A stretch of DNA of 64,000 nt from Macrosoma leucophasiata (Eukaryota; Arthropoda; Insecta; Lepidoptera; Hedylidae), in assembly GCA_036365455.1 (NCBI GenBank), contig JAWQUS010000008.1:16351501-16415500 (forward strand), in the 5' to 3' direction. Both the position numbers and the translations under genes were made by a program. The notes under the pieces are model-generated. The model was not told the origin of the DNA. It saw only the letters and a list, made by a program, of their open reading frames with translations, and did not search any database. Positions 43,201 to 55,837 of this stretch are shown one piece after another (within the stretch, counting starts at the first letter, position 1; each line of letters starts with the position of its first letter).

Positions 43201-45849
43201 TAAAGTAGTAGGAAGTACCTATATTATATACGTCTGAAATGAAAATCTATCAATTTTTACCTATTCATGTGCAGACATAACCAATCCAAGTTATACAACT
43301 TCGACATAAAAAGTTTTTCTACACGTTGAACACGTCAACGCATCATTTACAATTGTATGGCTGCTGGTGATCTGTGTGTTTTCTAGCATCGCGTTTTGTG
43401 TCCATCTGATTCAAAGTGATTATTTATGACTCCATAATTATCAGCGTTAAGCTGCATTATCGGTGGGATCGATGTTGAACTTTTTCATGTGCATAATCAG
43501 ATTTCAGTTGTTGCACTGTACATGCTGGTCATTATGTAGTTCTGAAATTAACGTGTGCTTTGCTATTCAATAGGCATATGTATACAAGAGTTAATTTTGA
43601 ATAAACATCGGAATATCATATACCTAAACAAGACACGACAGATGGTGTAAGTATTATTACAGCGCTTAAACCAAGTCCATTTAAATTATGTTTTTGTTTC
43701 AATTTACGACCGAGATGAATGTTATAATATCGGGTACGTGTTTATACACATATCAAATATTTGTTACCTGTATTGCGTGGGTATAAGTAAAAACTGTTGG
43801 TTTATGATAATAACGATCGCCGGCGGACATGCGGGAAGGGTTGAATTTCAATGTGCTTATTTAAATGCTAGGTCAAGGTGGGACGGTTGTTGTGGTCACC
43901 CGTATTTGTTATTCAGTGAATTCGCCTTGTCGTCGGCTCGGTTTATATTTAGCTCTATGTCCACCGTTTTTAGTCTTGTAGACACGAATGTTGTGATAAA
44001 TATCTGTTGATTGAAATCAACACAAATGTATCGTTTGTTCTTTAGGACAAAAGTATCGTTTGTTCTAAAGAACGAATTACGAATTAATTCGAAATACAAT
44101 TTTGGAACCGAAAACATTCATTCTAGTTGAGCCTACATTGTTTGTTTTTAATACCTTTATTGTTTGTTCAGGGTACTAGCTGAGTAAATCTTTAATAAAA
44201 TATAATATATTGTACAAAATTTTGTTTTGTACAATAAAATGTATTCCTGTTTGGCAAATTTTAATTATGTTTACTTTATATTTTGTTTCATCATTATAAA
44301 ATATATCATTTCGTCGTCTTTCTATATTGTGTAAGAATGTTCTTAATTGTTTTATAAGTACCTTAGCTAAAGTTTACCCCGAATTTTTGTACAAACAGCA
44401 AAAGTAACCTGTAAAAATTAATTAATGTTGGCCTGTCTCATAAGACTTGTTAACGATAGTAGGTACTGTAAAATATTTAATTTTATTGAAAGTACAATAT
44501 GATTTCAATATAGATTTTTCCACTCTTAAGATGAATTTTCTGTAGTGTAATAACTTAGAATTATGTGATAAAATAATATGGCAAATATATGATAAAAAAT
44601 GAGTAAGTGAGCTCATACTATACTCATAAATCAAGGTTTCGAATCTGTTTAGGAAAATGAGAATCAATATTATTGGAGCTGGATCCTCCACTCCTGTTAT
44701 AATTGAACTCTGCCAATAAATATTTTGCCTGCCTACTCACAGCTAGTTCAAGCTCTTTTTTTCAGTGGGATGGACTCACGTAGGACAACATTTATGTTGC
44801 TTTACATACGTCTTAAGTTAATCTATTCGAAAATGCCAAACGCATAATTGAGGTTTCTATAACCTTTAAAAGTCATAAATAAATAACAAATGTGGGCGCC
44901 CCCAACTTTGCCTGGCTAGGTCGAAGGATACGACGGGCGAGAGATCGCCCGCCGCTCCATTCGGTAGGTATAAGGTATTTTTTTATTAATTTATAGCAAA
45001 TTGTATAATATGCAAAGTGGACCAAATGCGAAAAAAACTACGTGCGAAGTGGACCAATTTCCTTTTAAGATTACAAATTATTTGACTATAGGTATAGCTA
45101 TAGTTAAATAATTCGAATATGATTACGTGTAGAAAATATAGTTCGGACTGACTCTCAAGTCTCAAGCACACAATGGCAAAAGCAAAGCTTGTGTGGCCTG
45201 CACCGGAAGGTGTCTCGTATTACCTGAATAGCTTTGTCACATAGTAGGTATGTCTACCAGAATACATTTTCCTCGTAACAACTGAATTGAACACATCTTT
45301 AGTTAGTAATATTATAAATATGTTGTTAGTGTAGAAGGTTTATAGAAAAATGCAAAGAATAAATCCGATATCTGTAGCTGCAAGAATGCCTCAATCTCTA
45401 AAAGATGCTTTATTTTGTGGTGTGATGACGTTGGTGAAGGTGGTGGAAGTGGTGGTCAAATCAACGTTAATATTCAATTTATCACTTCTGCAACCCGTTG
45501 TATTTTTTTTCATATTTCTGCGGTGAATACGGTGTTGTTTTCGTACCTGTGGTTTTCCGATAGTCAATTTAGAATTGCTGATATAAAACACGGAACTCGG
45601 CCCCGTCAGAGTAGCGTCGAACAACAAGTGGTTCTTAAAAAGGACAAAAATGTTCTCAGAGTTGAGTTAAATTTATGGAGCAGTGGTCGTGTCAACACGT
45701 CCACAGGATGAAGTGACGAAGTCGTGAAGGTCGTAGAAAACTGTAGGACTCTAAATCGGATAGCTTAGTAACTTTTAAGGGATCAGATATCGAATGTCGT
45801 ACTATGAAGGAAACTTTCAATTATTATTTTTCGAGATGAGGGTAATTCA
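43201..45849. other. No gene recognised
   Basis: A long AT-rich stretch. Points of note only: a tandem-like cgtttgttct...aaagaacg inverted word near 44032-44075; a GC-rich scrap near 44890-44960 with gggcgagagatcgcccgccg; and two caaagtggaccaa/cgaagtggaccaa words near 45015 and 45044. Open frames at 45391-45711 on both strands have no motif. Confidence 0.4.
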
Positions 45850-46330
45850 AAACCGGTCAAGTGCGTGTCAGGCCACGCGCAGTATAGGGTGCCGTAGTTA
45901 CAGACTAAGAGATGTAATAAAAATATAATACATAAATAAATATTTTCTATGGAGTTGTTCGAAATTTTCGAGTAAAATGCATTTGGTCGACTATTACTCG
46001 CAAACTACTAAAGCCAACTTAAGCGTGATAGTTTTCCTTTTTATTTCATTATATGTAGGTATAATAGCTACTTTGCCTACTTTTGACTTTGCCGTAACGT
46101 TCTTACAACAACCATTTAGTTAAATAAAAAAAAATCCGAGCGTATGTAGGGGAGGTACCCTAAATAAAAAAAATGTCATGCTTTTATTCTACGACTTAGT
46201 CGGCGTAACAAAGACTAGGCTACTAAAAAGGCTACTTGTATTAATTGTACCAAATTAAAAATTTAAAAAAAAGTCTCTAGTACTAATAGTTTTTGCGCTA
46301 AACCGCGGACGGACAGACAGACAGACAGAC
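45850..46330 (+). repeat. Interspersed repeat F, plus copy
   Basis: Begins aaaccggtcaagtgcgtgtc, then ccacgcgcagtatagggtgc, tttggtcgactattactcgc and cctttttatttcattatatg, and ends cgctaaaccgcggacggaca with gacagacagacagaca. It is the reverse of 12190-12795. Confidence 0.75.
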
Positions 46331-46478
46331 ATCAAGGCGAAGTAAAAGCGAAGTACGCGATACAGCTCGTACTTTGAAGGATTCGAAAAACGACATGTAT
46401 TCTTTATGTACTTCTGTGTTGACCGCTTTACCGCACTCATTCGAAGCAGTTTTTTGGCATTATGTCGTGAGTTGATGA

Positions 46479-46749
46479 TTTTTTTTGTGTTATCGAAGTG
46501 GCAAACAAGCATGCAGTTTACATTGATATTATGACTGCAGCCTATACCTAGACACACACATAAAGACCAAGGTCAAAATGCAGATGCGTTACCACTCCTG
46601 CGGCCTAAGGTGTTATGCCTCTCTGCCAGAAATTGCAGGGCCGTACATTCCACCAGACCGGAACACGATAGTGCTGAACACTAACATTTAGCGCCAAGTA
46701 GGTATATTAGGTAATGCGGTGGTTCCTACGCCCGCGAGCTCACTGGAGC
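46479..46749 (-). mobile_element. SINE A, nearly full copy, minus strand
   Basis: The T run and gtgttatcgaagtggcaaac start the tail end. Then cagtttacattgatattatg (missing a few bases), ggaacacgatagtgctgaac, and an end at ccgcgagctcactggagcc with a short deletion in the head. Confidence 0.8.
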
Positions 46750-47454
46750 CAAACGTAGAAAACTAATTGCCTACTATGCAGCACTACCCTAATAACCACC
46801 AGTCAAGTAAATTTCTAAATAACTATCAGCCACACAGCGTATTCTTAATTTTTATCGATATGACTTAAATAGTTCTGATAAATCAATGAAATAGATAGTA
46901 TTAGGAAGAAATAGTAAAAATCAGTTTTGGTTTAGTTTTAGGTATTATAAGTAGTTTTATTTCAAAGTGATTAAAATGGGATATGAATTACGTAACACCA
47001 ACCGTTGACTAGGGCGATATTAGCACCCTCCTAATTGCTATATCTTACCCTACCTAGCAATGACCTTAACCGTGATTCTTCTTTAAACAGGTTAGCTTGG
47101 TCTTCCTTAAGCAGTTCCTTAAATATATAAGCTAAAATTAATTCGCTATCGCCACATGTCCAGTGAAATAGACCTTAAGATTGTCTCACTATTAGCCGTA
47201 AATACCTATACGTTCAAATAAAGAAATCTATGAAATTTTGATTATGAAATGTTGTTGTAATAAAATGTTCTGCTTTGCACTGAATGTACCTATTGAAATT
47301 GAAAAAGAGCTTCAGTGGAAAAACAGGACGATAGCTTGTAATGACAGAGTATGTGTTCGTTTATGACAGGTTGTTCACCCTTCCCTGTTTTGTGCAAGCT
47401 TCCGGAACACCGGTTTCAAAGGAACTGCTTGACAGCTCCCATTATCTGCAAACT
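46750..47454. other. No recognised feature
   Basis: AT-rich, nothing recognised. Confidence 0.5.
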
Positions 47455-47535
47455 TGAACACTACCTTGGCGGCAGATAGATTATGGAATGCGGTGATGCC
47501 TACGCTCTCGAACTCCGACACTGGAGCTCTCACGA
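47455..47535 (-). mobile_element. SINE A head fragment
   Basis: gaacactaccttggcggcag, atagattatggaatgcggtg and ctccgacactggagctct are the reverse complement of the SINE head. Confidence 0.6.
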
Positions 47536-47654
47536 ATAAAGATGTGTTGATGAGGTACCACCAAAAGAAAGACGCACTAAAATATTGTGTTGAAGTCATC
47601 GACGATAGAACGCGAGAAAGTGCGTTGTGTCGTCGATGGTTGAAGTACCTACCT

Positions 47655-47790
47655 ATAATATTAAGTAAAAAGAAAAAAAAACACAATTTCATTTTCCCAT
47701 ACATTTAGTCCGTATATATCAAACCTTTGACACATTATTTCATTTTGAGGCAATGCAAAGTTAGTCGGTTCAGCTAGACAAAATATATAT
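47655..47790 (-). repeat. Interspersed repeat E fragment
   Basis: aatttcattttcccatacat, caaacctttgacacattatt and gaggcaatgcaaagttagtc match the 5' half of repeat E in reverse complement. Confidence 0.6.
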
Positions 47791-48225
47791 ATAAAAAAAT
47801 ACAGTTACACAAAAAAAAAAACATATAGAGCAATAAAAAGTCTGAAATTCAATTACGTAAAATACAAGCAGAATAACTATTTTATATGTCCAACAAATTG
47901 TAAAGAATTAGATTGAATGGTGGTATAGTAGGTAATTCTAACATATTTAGAAAGCTTTCTGTACCTACCTATGTTATTTGGAGAATTTGTTGAGCAAGCC
48001 TTAATTTACTTTACTCTAACTGTTATACCGAGAACTGTTAAAATAAACCTTTTAAACTTTACTCTTATTCGTTTGAGAATATCCGGCAATTAGTTTTCTA
48101 CGTTTGGCTTACCCTCCGTCCCTAGGCAGTCATTTATTGGAATGTAATAACTATACATTGTACCTTTCCTAATTTGAACACTAATTTATGGTACATGTGG
48201 AGCAATATCGTCTGATTTTACAAGG

Positions 48226-48260
48226 TTGCCGTCCTAACGGTAAGACCGTTAGGACGGCAA
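48226..48260. repeat. Perfect 16-bp inverted repeat, 3-base loop
   Basis: ttgccgtcctaacggt, then aag, then accgttaggacggcaa. The flanks gtctgattttacaagg and ttgttgttaaaaatcgga extend it weakly. Confidence 0.9.
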
Positions 48261-48299
48261 ACCGGACGGTTATTGTTGTTAAAAATCGGAAGATATCTC

Positions 48300-50261
48300 C
48301 TCGCAGGAGAATTCTAGCATGTTGAAAAATGCGAAAATGTGAAAAAAAATAAAGATATACGTTAGTATATTATTTGAATAATGCCAGTCTTCAAAATGAC
48401 ACCATAATATAAATGGTATCTACCTATTCTACACCCGTAAGAAGCCGGGAGGGATGGGTCACTAGTGAATTATAATTTTAAGTTTATACAAACTTATCAT
48501 TAGAATATATTTTTTATCACATAATCCAAGCGAGGTAAGTCGCTCGACTTACCTCCGTCCCTGTAACTGTAACCAAGTATACCTATATCAATTTCGTTAT
48601 TCTTCGTTCCCTTACTTAATATTCTTTGTACATGTCGAAATCAACGTAGCGTGTTCTTCCTCAGACTGAAACGCTCATTCATATGACGTCTCTTCCTCAT
48701 TGGTATTACGGCAAATGGTAAGTGATAGGTACACTGTGTATTTGCGAAAGATCAAAATGTATCGGAATAAATATCAGACTCATATCGACCGCGTTTATTT
48801 TACTCTCATGATTCTTTCTATGAGGCTACGATACAAACACAGAGCATAGAGTTATATTGTTAAAAGTTGTTAATAATGCGTGTATTCGTGCCCAACGAGA
48901 TTTCAAATGCGGCGAAATGCGACTCGTACGCACGCGTAGATGGTGCCGTACAAATGAGAATTTACAACGTTACTTTAAATACCACAGACTTCTAATTGTT
49001 AAAGGTTTTCTTTTAATTTATAGGTAAAGAATTAATAATCTCAGTATTTTTTCAAAATTGCAACTATCATTAGTTTTCTAAACAAAAGGTAAATGGTCAA
49101 TTAAAAAAAAACTGAATAATACTATGAGCTTTTATTTGTTATTATTGTCTTATTAATCGGGCCAGTATTTTTGAAACAACTTGGCCGTAACAGACCGACT
49201 AACAAACACAGATCACCTCCAATAGATACCGCATTCAGGGCAAGCGACGCTCACAACACATAAGTGCATTTTGCTAGCATACAACGCAATGCACGATAGA
49301 GCGACGCTGCCTGACAGCCAATCACAGCGTTTTAGTTACGTCTCCCGCAACCCCCGCGTGCCTATAAGAACGGTGAACACGGATCCGAACAAATATTCAC
49401 TAATGCTGTATCTATTGCAGATTATCTGTGCTTACAAACGAACGATGCGATATAAAAAATCCGTATTTTATTTTCACCCTATAAATCAGTTTTCAATGAC
49501 CGACATGTTTTTCTTTGTGCGAACACAAAGTCCTATTTTTGTGCGCTCTCTGACCCGATTTGGGTGGTTTTTATAGGCCAAGAGGTTCCATATAAATATG
49601 ATGATAAGCTTATCGGAAGGTATGGAAATACATTGGTCTCCTACCGGATAGGATTAAATGAGTTATAAATGTAAGTATTGATAGGAATAGGAAAGTACTT
49701 TAGATTTATGTACTTTATCGATGTATACAAAAAAATTGTCTCGATATTTTTTATAGTCAAACAAATATATGTACCTATGGTGGAATATTTTCTCTTTGGT
49801 AGACCTACAAGAAAGTCTGCGATGGCATAAATATATTTAATACTTGCGGCCAAATTTTTAAAGGCTATATATAGTGGATATGCGTGAAGGGTTTGCAGCA
49901 TATCTGGATGAATGGAATGATTCTGCAGTGGGATCCTAACCTATAAGGCATATCACACGCTGCTCTCTAGCGCACAGTTGTAGACACCGCAAGCCTGGTA
50001 GTTAGAATTGCTTGTAACTATTAAAGTTTGTTTGGGTATCATCGGTTCTGAAGCTAACTTTCTTAAGTTGCAGATAGAATGGGCTTAGATTTCCAAGTGG
50101 TACATTTTATTCAATAGAAAGAAATAAAGAAAAGACGTTTATTTTATTCTCCTCAGACACAAGGAAAGTTACAGGTACAGAATAAACAAAAGAGATAGGT
50201 ATATATAAAAGTGAAACACATATTCTACATAACAAAAAATATTATATATATATAATATATT
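48300..50261. other. No gene; one promoter-like patch
   Basis: Mostly AT-rich. Around 49260-49400 the composition becomes CpG-rich and holds agccaatcacagcg (CCAAT-type) and gcctataagaac (TATA-like) ahead of a 101-codon frame at 49271-49576 that has no recognised motif. It may be a TE fragment or a cryptic promoter. Confidence 0.35.
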
Positions 50262-50560
50262 AACGTAACGTAACGTAAGTTCACGCCTGTAATCCCCGAA
50301 GGGGTAGGCAGAGGTAAATGCATGCATTCAAGCATACATGCAAACACCCACGACTCGCCGGTTACGTTTTTTGGCCCATGTGACAGGTGGCGAACCTGTT
50401 GCCATCTCCGGGCACATTACCAAACTCCGAGGTAATGGGAAACTTCCAGAAAATGGAAAAATACCAATAGAACCAGAGATTAAGGATTTTAAACCGTTAT
50501 CTCTGAAAGCCCCCGGACCCGGGAATCGAACCCAGGACCTCCAACGTAGTAGTAGTGGAA
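50262..50560 (-). mobile_element. tRNA-headed SINE (family C), copy 3, head truncated
   Basis: The 3' end lies at the left: taacgtaacgtaacgtaagt (a taacg tandem), then tcacgcctgtaatccccgaa, ggttacgttttttggcccat, attttccatttt-type blocks and the B box cgggaatcgaaccca. It stops at acgtagtagtagtgg before the A-box part. Confidence 0.8.
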
Positions 50561-50607
50561 GTTATTTGAATTGTACATATATTAATTACTTAAATTCAAA
50601 TAACTTC
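50558..50607. repeat. 15-bp inverted repeat at the SINE C border
   Basis: gaagttatttgaatt (50558-50572) and aattcaaataacttc (50593-50607) are exact inverted copies separated by 20 bases, exactly where the SINE head is lost. Confidence 0.85.
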
Positions 50608-52577
50608 TACATGTAATTCGGTAATGTAGTAGTAAGTTGTGCAGAATGATGAACAGGGATTTATTTTATTGAAATAACACGTCGGTAATTTATCTTGATG
50701 GGAATAGTAGTAGACAGATTTGTAGACGTACAATCGAAACAAAAACGATGTTTTAATGTCTCGTTTCTTCATGGTAAGTATAAATGAAATAAAATTTCAT
50801 AAACTGCTTTGTATGTCGCCGTTCACAGTTGTCGACTCGAAGCGGCGAAACGTTGTCCATTGAATAGAAAATCCTACTATTGTGTTCTTTACTTTGTGAC
50901 GAGCCGGTATATCGACGGTAAAGTCACTAAAATTCCCATTTAATCGAACCTTCAGCTTAAAATGTGAATAGAATAGCCGATTGACGGTTAAAAATGTTGG
51001 TCAAATCTTCATACACGTCGTGGGCACAAGGAAATGAAATAAAATTTCAGCGGTTTAGATTCACTTTCTAGATTGTACCGCATTAAAACCCAGCTCAGCA
51101 GAAAATTTTGAAACTACAACACAACAATGCATATACTATATTAGTTGAATGTCTGCAGATAGAATGGGTTCAGATTTTCAAGTGGTAGACTTCAGTCAAT
51201 AATATTATACTACGTTACTCGCCCCCCCCATCGAATTCGCACGTGTGAATTTTAGGTACCTACCTACTTAGGTACATAATATTGCCACTATAAATTGAGA
51301 TGTAAGTTATCCTATCTTTCAAGCTGGATCAAACTGCACAATATGTGCAAAGTTTGATTAAAATGATTAAGTTTAGGAATAAATCGCAAACATTTTTTTT
51401 TGCATACGTTCTTAATGCACCATAAACTTATGATCGGTTGAAAAACAAAAGAGGAGGTTTTCAATTAGACTTGTACCTATATTTTGTAGCAAGCACTAGT
51501 TACTAACGCTAACTATCCTTACAATCTAGATAAGTAAATCAAAGTCAGGTTTATTCAAATCTTCCGAACGAATAAAGTTTCAATAAGTATTTTTTACTTG
51601 TTTATTTTTTATTTGACACTCACTTCGTTTGGCCGTTGCCTCGTTAAGCCTTTGAAAGCTAAAGAGCAACCAATTTTACTACTGGAAATCTTCTACATTT
51701 TCGGAAAATACAAGTACTTTGAAGTTATGTGTTGCGAAATGATGTTAATACTTTACGGAAATATGAATTCCTGAATTAGGCATAGGTACGATGTAAATTT
51801 CTGAAGCTACCTATTGATAGTAATAATTTTCTCTTTAGTAAGTACCTAGTGTAGTTGTAGTTACTAATTATTTATTATTTGAAAATAACAAAATAAAGAT
51901 TTAACCGATTATTTAATTAGTTAGTAATTAAGAGAACAAGGGACGAAGGGATGAAACTAAAAATAATATTTGACATATTATTTTGAGTTTCATCCATGTT
52001 TGTTGGATAGAATAATTTTGGAAAAACAGACAAAGTTAAAAAAAACATTTATTGATATAGAATGTATAAAGAAAGAATAAGAAAAAAACAAAGGTTATGT
52101 GTTTAAATTATCATAAAATTCATAACTAAAAAGTCACCTTTGTTTATTAAAGAAGTTGAAAAAATACCAACTGATTTGTTTAGAGGTGAAGGGTATAATG
52201 CCCTATTATCAAAATGAAAATACGGCATATTACGTTACGTTCTAAACAAACTGAATTTGCAAGGAAATATGTTTCGTCACAATTTAAAATTGATGCGGCA
52301 ATTATATGTCTACTTAAGCGAAACATAATGTTCAACACTGAGTATAAGGTTGCCTAGATACAATTCTGAATTTTCGGCTGCAATTTCCCTCTGGGATACT
52401 CACATGGAACGATACCTACATTTATTTGATGTTTCCATGTTGCTGAAGTTCTCAGAACCAACCGTGTGTTTGGAAACGACACAATGTCAATAAGCTCACT
52501 GCACATTAAATAGAAGTTACCTAAAAGCTCGGGCCATTGTACATAGGTTCGAAAAATAAGTTATTTTCATTTCATTT
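50608..52577. other. No gene; internal short direct repeats
   Basis: cagatagaatgggcttagat (about 50071, just left of the SINE) and cagatagaatgggttcagat (about 51155) are each followed by similar ttccaagtggta / tttcaagtggta. aaatgaaataaaatttca occurs at about 50784 and 51033. This suggests two copies of an unrecognised AT-rich repeat. The remainder is unrecognised. Confidence 0.4.
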
Positions 52578-52858
52578 ACTGGTGGTAGAGCTCCAGTGAC
52601 AGAGCTCGCAGACGTAGGCATCACCGCATTTCCTCATCTACTTGCCGCTAAATGTTAGTGTTTAGCACTATCGTGTTCGGTCAGGTGGTAATGTACGGCC
52701 CTGTAATTGCCGGCACGAGGCATAATACCTAAGGCGTCAGGAGTGACAACGCATCTACATTGAAACCTCTAGTGTCATGTAGATGTTTATAGGCTACAGT
52801 ATTACTTAACATCATTGTTAACTGTATGCTTGATTGCCATTTCAAAACATTAAAAAAA
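52578..52858 (+). mobile_element. SINE A, full-length, plus strand
   Basis: Starts actggtggtagagctccagt and ends gattgccatttcaaaacatt plus an A run. It is moderately diverged (cagacgtaggcatcaccgca) and lies head to tail with another SINE A at 52908. Confidence 0.8.
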
Positions 52859-52907
52859 TCTTCCAATGAAGAGGTTCCGAATTTTACTGGAATTTACTAG
52901 TGTGCGT

Positions 52908-53128
52908 GACGAAAGCAACGGACAAGTTTACAGTTCCCATTGATGGTGAGGAAATATTACGTCGAGATCTAAATGCAGATGCTTTGTCACGTATAAGGTC
53001 GAGCATCTTATGCCTCAGTGCAAAATGACGGATTACCTGTAAATGATGGTCCTGAATACTAACTACTATTAAGCTGAATCAAATAAATGCGATGGTGGTG
53101 GTGCCAACATGCTTGGATCTCTACCACC
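52908..53128 (-). mobile_element. SINE A, strongly diverged, minus strand
   Basis: ggacaagtttacagttccca, ctaaatgcagatgctttgtc, cttatgcctcagtgcaaaat and gcgatggtggtggtgccaac, ending atctctaccacc, keep the order of SINE A in reverse complement with many changes. Confidence 0.65.
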
Positions 53129-53214
53129 TCTATCTATGTGTTAATCCCTCTGTTTTCTATTTTAAATACCAGAGAAATATTAATGATATGTCTTGTTATT
53201 TCTAATATTTTTAT

Positions 53215-53249
53215 GTTAAATACAGACGCAACATGTGTCTGTATTTAAC
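53215..53249. repeat. 13-bp perfect hairpin
   Basis: gttaaatacagac and gtctgtatttaac flank a 9-base loop, gcaacatgt. Confidence 0.85.
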
Positions 53250-53640
53250 ACTGCAAATGCAAGATACACATATTTCACACAAATCTATTTCTACAGATTC
53301 ATCTCTCGTATGTTTAATTAAAATTATTTAGACAATTAACCCAACGATGACGTTGGGTAGTTCGTTTAGACTGAAGTTATGTTTATCGAATGTTCAGGAT
53401 CTGTGAAGCTTCAATCTTCTACAAACTAGTTTCGTGTAAGCAAATATGTTGTCTCCATTTAACTTTGTCTTACAAAATTGACACGACATGAACACGACAG
53501 TATCTTGCTATGAAAATACAAGGTTTCGTTAACACAATTCTGAATACTTGAGATTATTAAAGTTACTGAAAATAGGCGAAGATTTCGCCTTTACCCATCA
53601 AATGTTCTGATTAGTTAGTATTATTTTTATTATGTATAGC

Positions 53641-53885
53641 TCACCCGGCAATCTTCGTATTGCCTAAGAATGAAATAATGTGTTTGATAGATACGGACTA
53701 TTTATATGGGAAAATCAAATTGTGGTTTTTACTATTTCCCTTCAATTCCTTCATGTCTTCTTAACTTTTAAACCTTCCCTGGACTTTCAAAAATCATTTA
53801 AAACCTAAATTAGCTAAATTAGTCCAGCCGTTCTCGAGTTTTAGCGAGACTAACGAACAGCAATTGATTTTTATATATATAAAAA
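53641..53885 (+). repeat. Interspersed repeat E, complete copy
   Basis: Begins cacccggcaatcttcgtatt, then gaatgaaataatgtgtttga, ttgtggtttttactatttcc, taaaccttccctggactttc and agccgttctcgagttttagc, and ends gagactaacgaacagcaatt plus a ttttatata tail. It is the reference copy together with 60463-60710. Confidence 0.75.
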
Positions 53886-54232
53886 AAAAACTCAATCAGT
53901 TAATTTTATTTTAAGGGGAAAAAACCTAACCTAATATATAATAAGACAATTACTTTAATTTGGGCTACGTACCTACCTACTCACAGGTTTGAAGTCGGTA
54001 CCAAGCCAATAGTGTGTTGTTGTTGTACCTACTATGTTAAGCTACCAAATGCGGCTATTTGAAAGTTTTGAAACGCAGTGAAATAGGCTTTAAAATTTTT
54101 AATTTGGCTTGGCACCGACTTTAAACCTATGAGTAGATAGGTACGTAGCCCATATTAAAGTAATTGTCTTATTATAATTAATGGGTTAGGTTTTTTCCCC
54201 TTAGAATAAAATTATCTAATTGAGTTTATTTT
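53885..54232. mobile_element. Fold-back element, about 125-bp arms
   Basis: The left arm has ggggaaaaaacctaaccta, aagacaattactttaattt, gggctacgtacctacctact, cacaggtttgaagtcggtac and caagcc. The right arm (54105-54232) contains the same blocks inverted (ggcttggcaccgactttaaa, taggtacgtagcccatatta, gggttaggttttttcccctt). The loop is about 90 bp. The arms look about 90% alike by eye. Its outer end aattgagtttatttttcg also occurs beside repeat F at about 10472. Confidence 0.8.
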
Positions 54233-54759
54233 TCGCTTTTTAGTGTTTTTTGTCTATTTAGTTTTATACTTGAAGGCGGTTTTTTTTTTTAAAAATACTG
54301 TGCTTTGTATGAGAGTTACACTTCTATAGAATTACTTATTTGTAGGTCATAATAGATGAAATTGGTCGTAACTCGTAATGTTCCATCTGTCTGATCCACA
54401 GGTCTAATCTATCATTTGTTATTGACGCTGACTGATACTATTGTTTTCTGTATATGGTAATACATGGAAATGGTTCTTGCTAACACCGAGGTGATATAAT
54501 ATATGCATAGAGGCTTCTAACGTTCACTTGAGCCGTTATCGATTACCGATAACGCAAACTATGCCGATAACTATTTCCATGACATAAATTATTCATCAGA
54601 TCAGAAATTATTCTATTTTAAATTCATAAAAAGGAGACAAATGTTTGATCTTTACTTGTATGTAGGTAGACTTCATGATGATCTTTAATATTAACAATCA
54701 CAAAATCACATGATTTATTTACTTGTGATTGTGATTAAGAGTACTTAGATAATTACATT

Positions 54760-55190
54760 AAAATAAAACTGGTCAAGTGCATGTCGGGCCACCCGCAGTG
54801 TAGGGTTCCCTAGATTTAGATTCATACATTAGCCAAGTGCGAATCGAATACTATTAAACTATTTGAAACACAAACAATAGCGCAATGCAAATGACGCATG
54901 GCGGCGTCTATCGCGGAACTTAATTGAATTTATAATTACCAAATAATTTTAAATAAGTATAATACCTACAAGTATGTAATTTTTTATTCTTCATGCACTC
55001 CCTATTATGGGTAGGTATTGTTGGATGGATCTTTTAAAAAATATTATGAGGTTACTCTTTCTCAATAAAGCTTTCTGAAATTATTAAGCAATATAGTGCG
55101 AAATTTTGTGACACTCAATATAAATCAAACATCGTGCCTATCCTCCTATCATCGTGCAAAAGGTTACAACAACCAAATGGTTGAAAAAAA
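54760..55190 (+). repeat. Interspersed repeat F, diverged plus copy
   Basis: aaactggtcaagtgcatgtc, gggccacccgcagtgtaggg and ttccctagattt open the copy. Later, ttaagcaatatagtgcgaaa and ggttacaacaaccaaatgg are weakly alike. Confidence 0.5.
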
Positions 55191-55544
55191 AACAATAAGC
55201 ACGTAGGTACCTATAGAATTTACGAACTGAAAGATAGCAAAATTTTAAATATAAGAAACTTACATTTCCTTCTTAAATAACAATGAAAAACGTGCTTCAT
55301 TGTTGTGATAAACAATAATGACTTCTCAGTGTCGAAGTAAAATATAAAGGTGATTTTAAATATTAATTAGGCTTCTTTGCTTTCATACAATTTAAAAAAA
55401 AGTATCGGTAAAAGGAAAGTATATTTTTTGCTTCAAAGTATATTAAAAGTAAATTTATTTATTACAAAGTATATTCTCTGCAGCTCCAGAAAATTGTTTA
55501 TCGTTATACACTCACAATAACGCCAGATTGGCAGTGTCCTGCTA

Positions 55545-55670
55545 TAATAATACTGCCAATGTGATCGCCAATCCGCGTGCCAAGCGTGGCGATTATGGCA
55601 TACCTAGCTCAATTTGTAAGAAGGTATTTGGTCCAGCAGTGGACATCTTTTGGCTAAAATGATGATGATA
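55545..55670 (+). mobile_element. LINE 3'-end fragment with ATG-rich tail
   Basis: cgccaatccgcgtgccaagc, gtggcgattatggcata and ccagcagtggacatcttttg, then gctaaaatgatgatgataat. The coding remnant reads VQQWTSFG followed by a stop, typical of a lepidopteran LINE C-terminus. Confidence 0.65.
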
Positions 55671-55837
55671 ATTAATTTTTACGATAAATGATGGCATAAT
55701 TACGAAGCGATTTTAAGCAATACCTACACCATTAATCCTTAGCAAATTACCTACTTAAGTAAAATATTTTTCGAATATATAACAGATTTAAAATGTAGGG
55801 ATATAGCCGTAAATACGGCGGTACCGGCCAGGGGTAC

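Noticed and set aside
54535..54575. ttatcgattaccgataacg as a DREF-type promoter element
   Set aside because: The match is partial and no gene or transcript evidence lies nearby.
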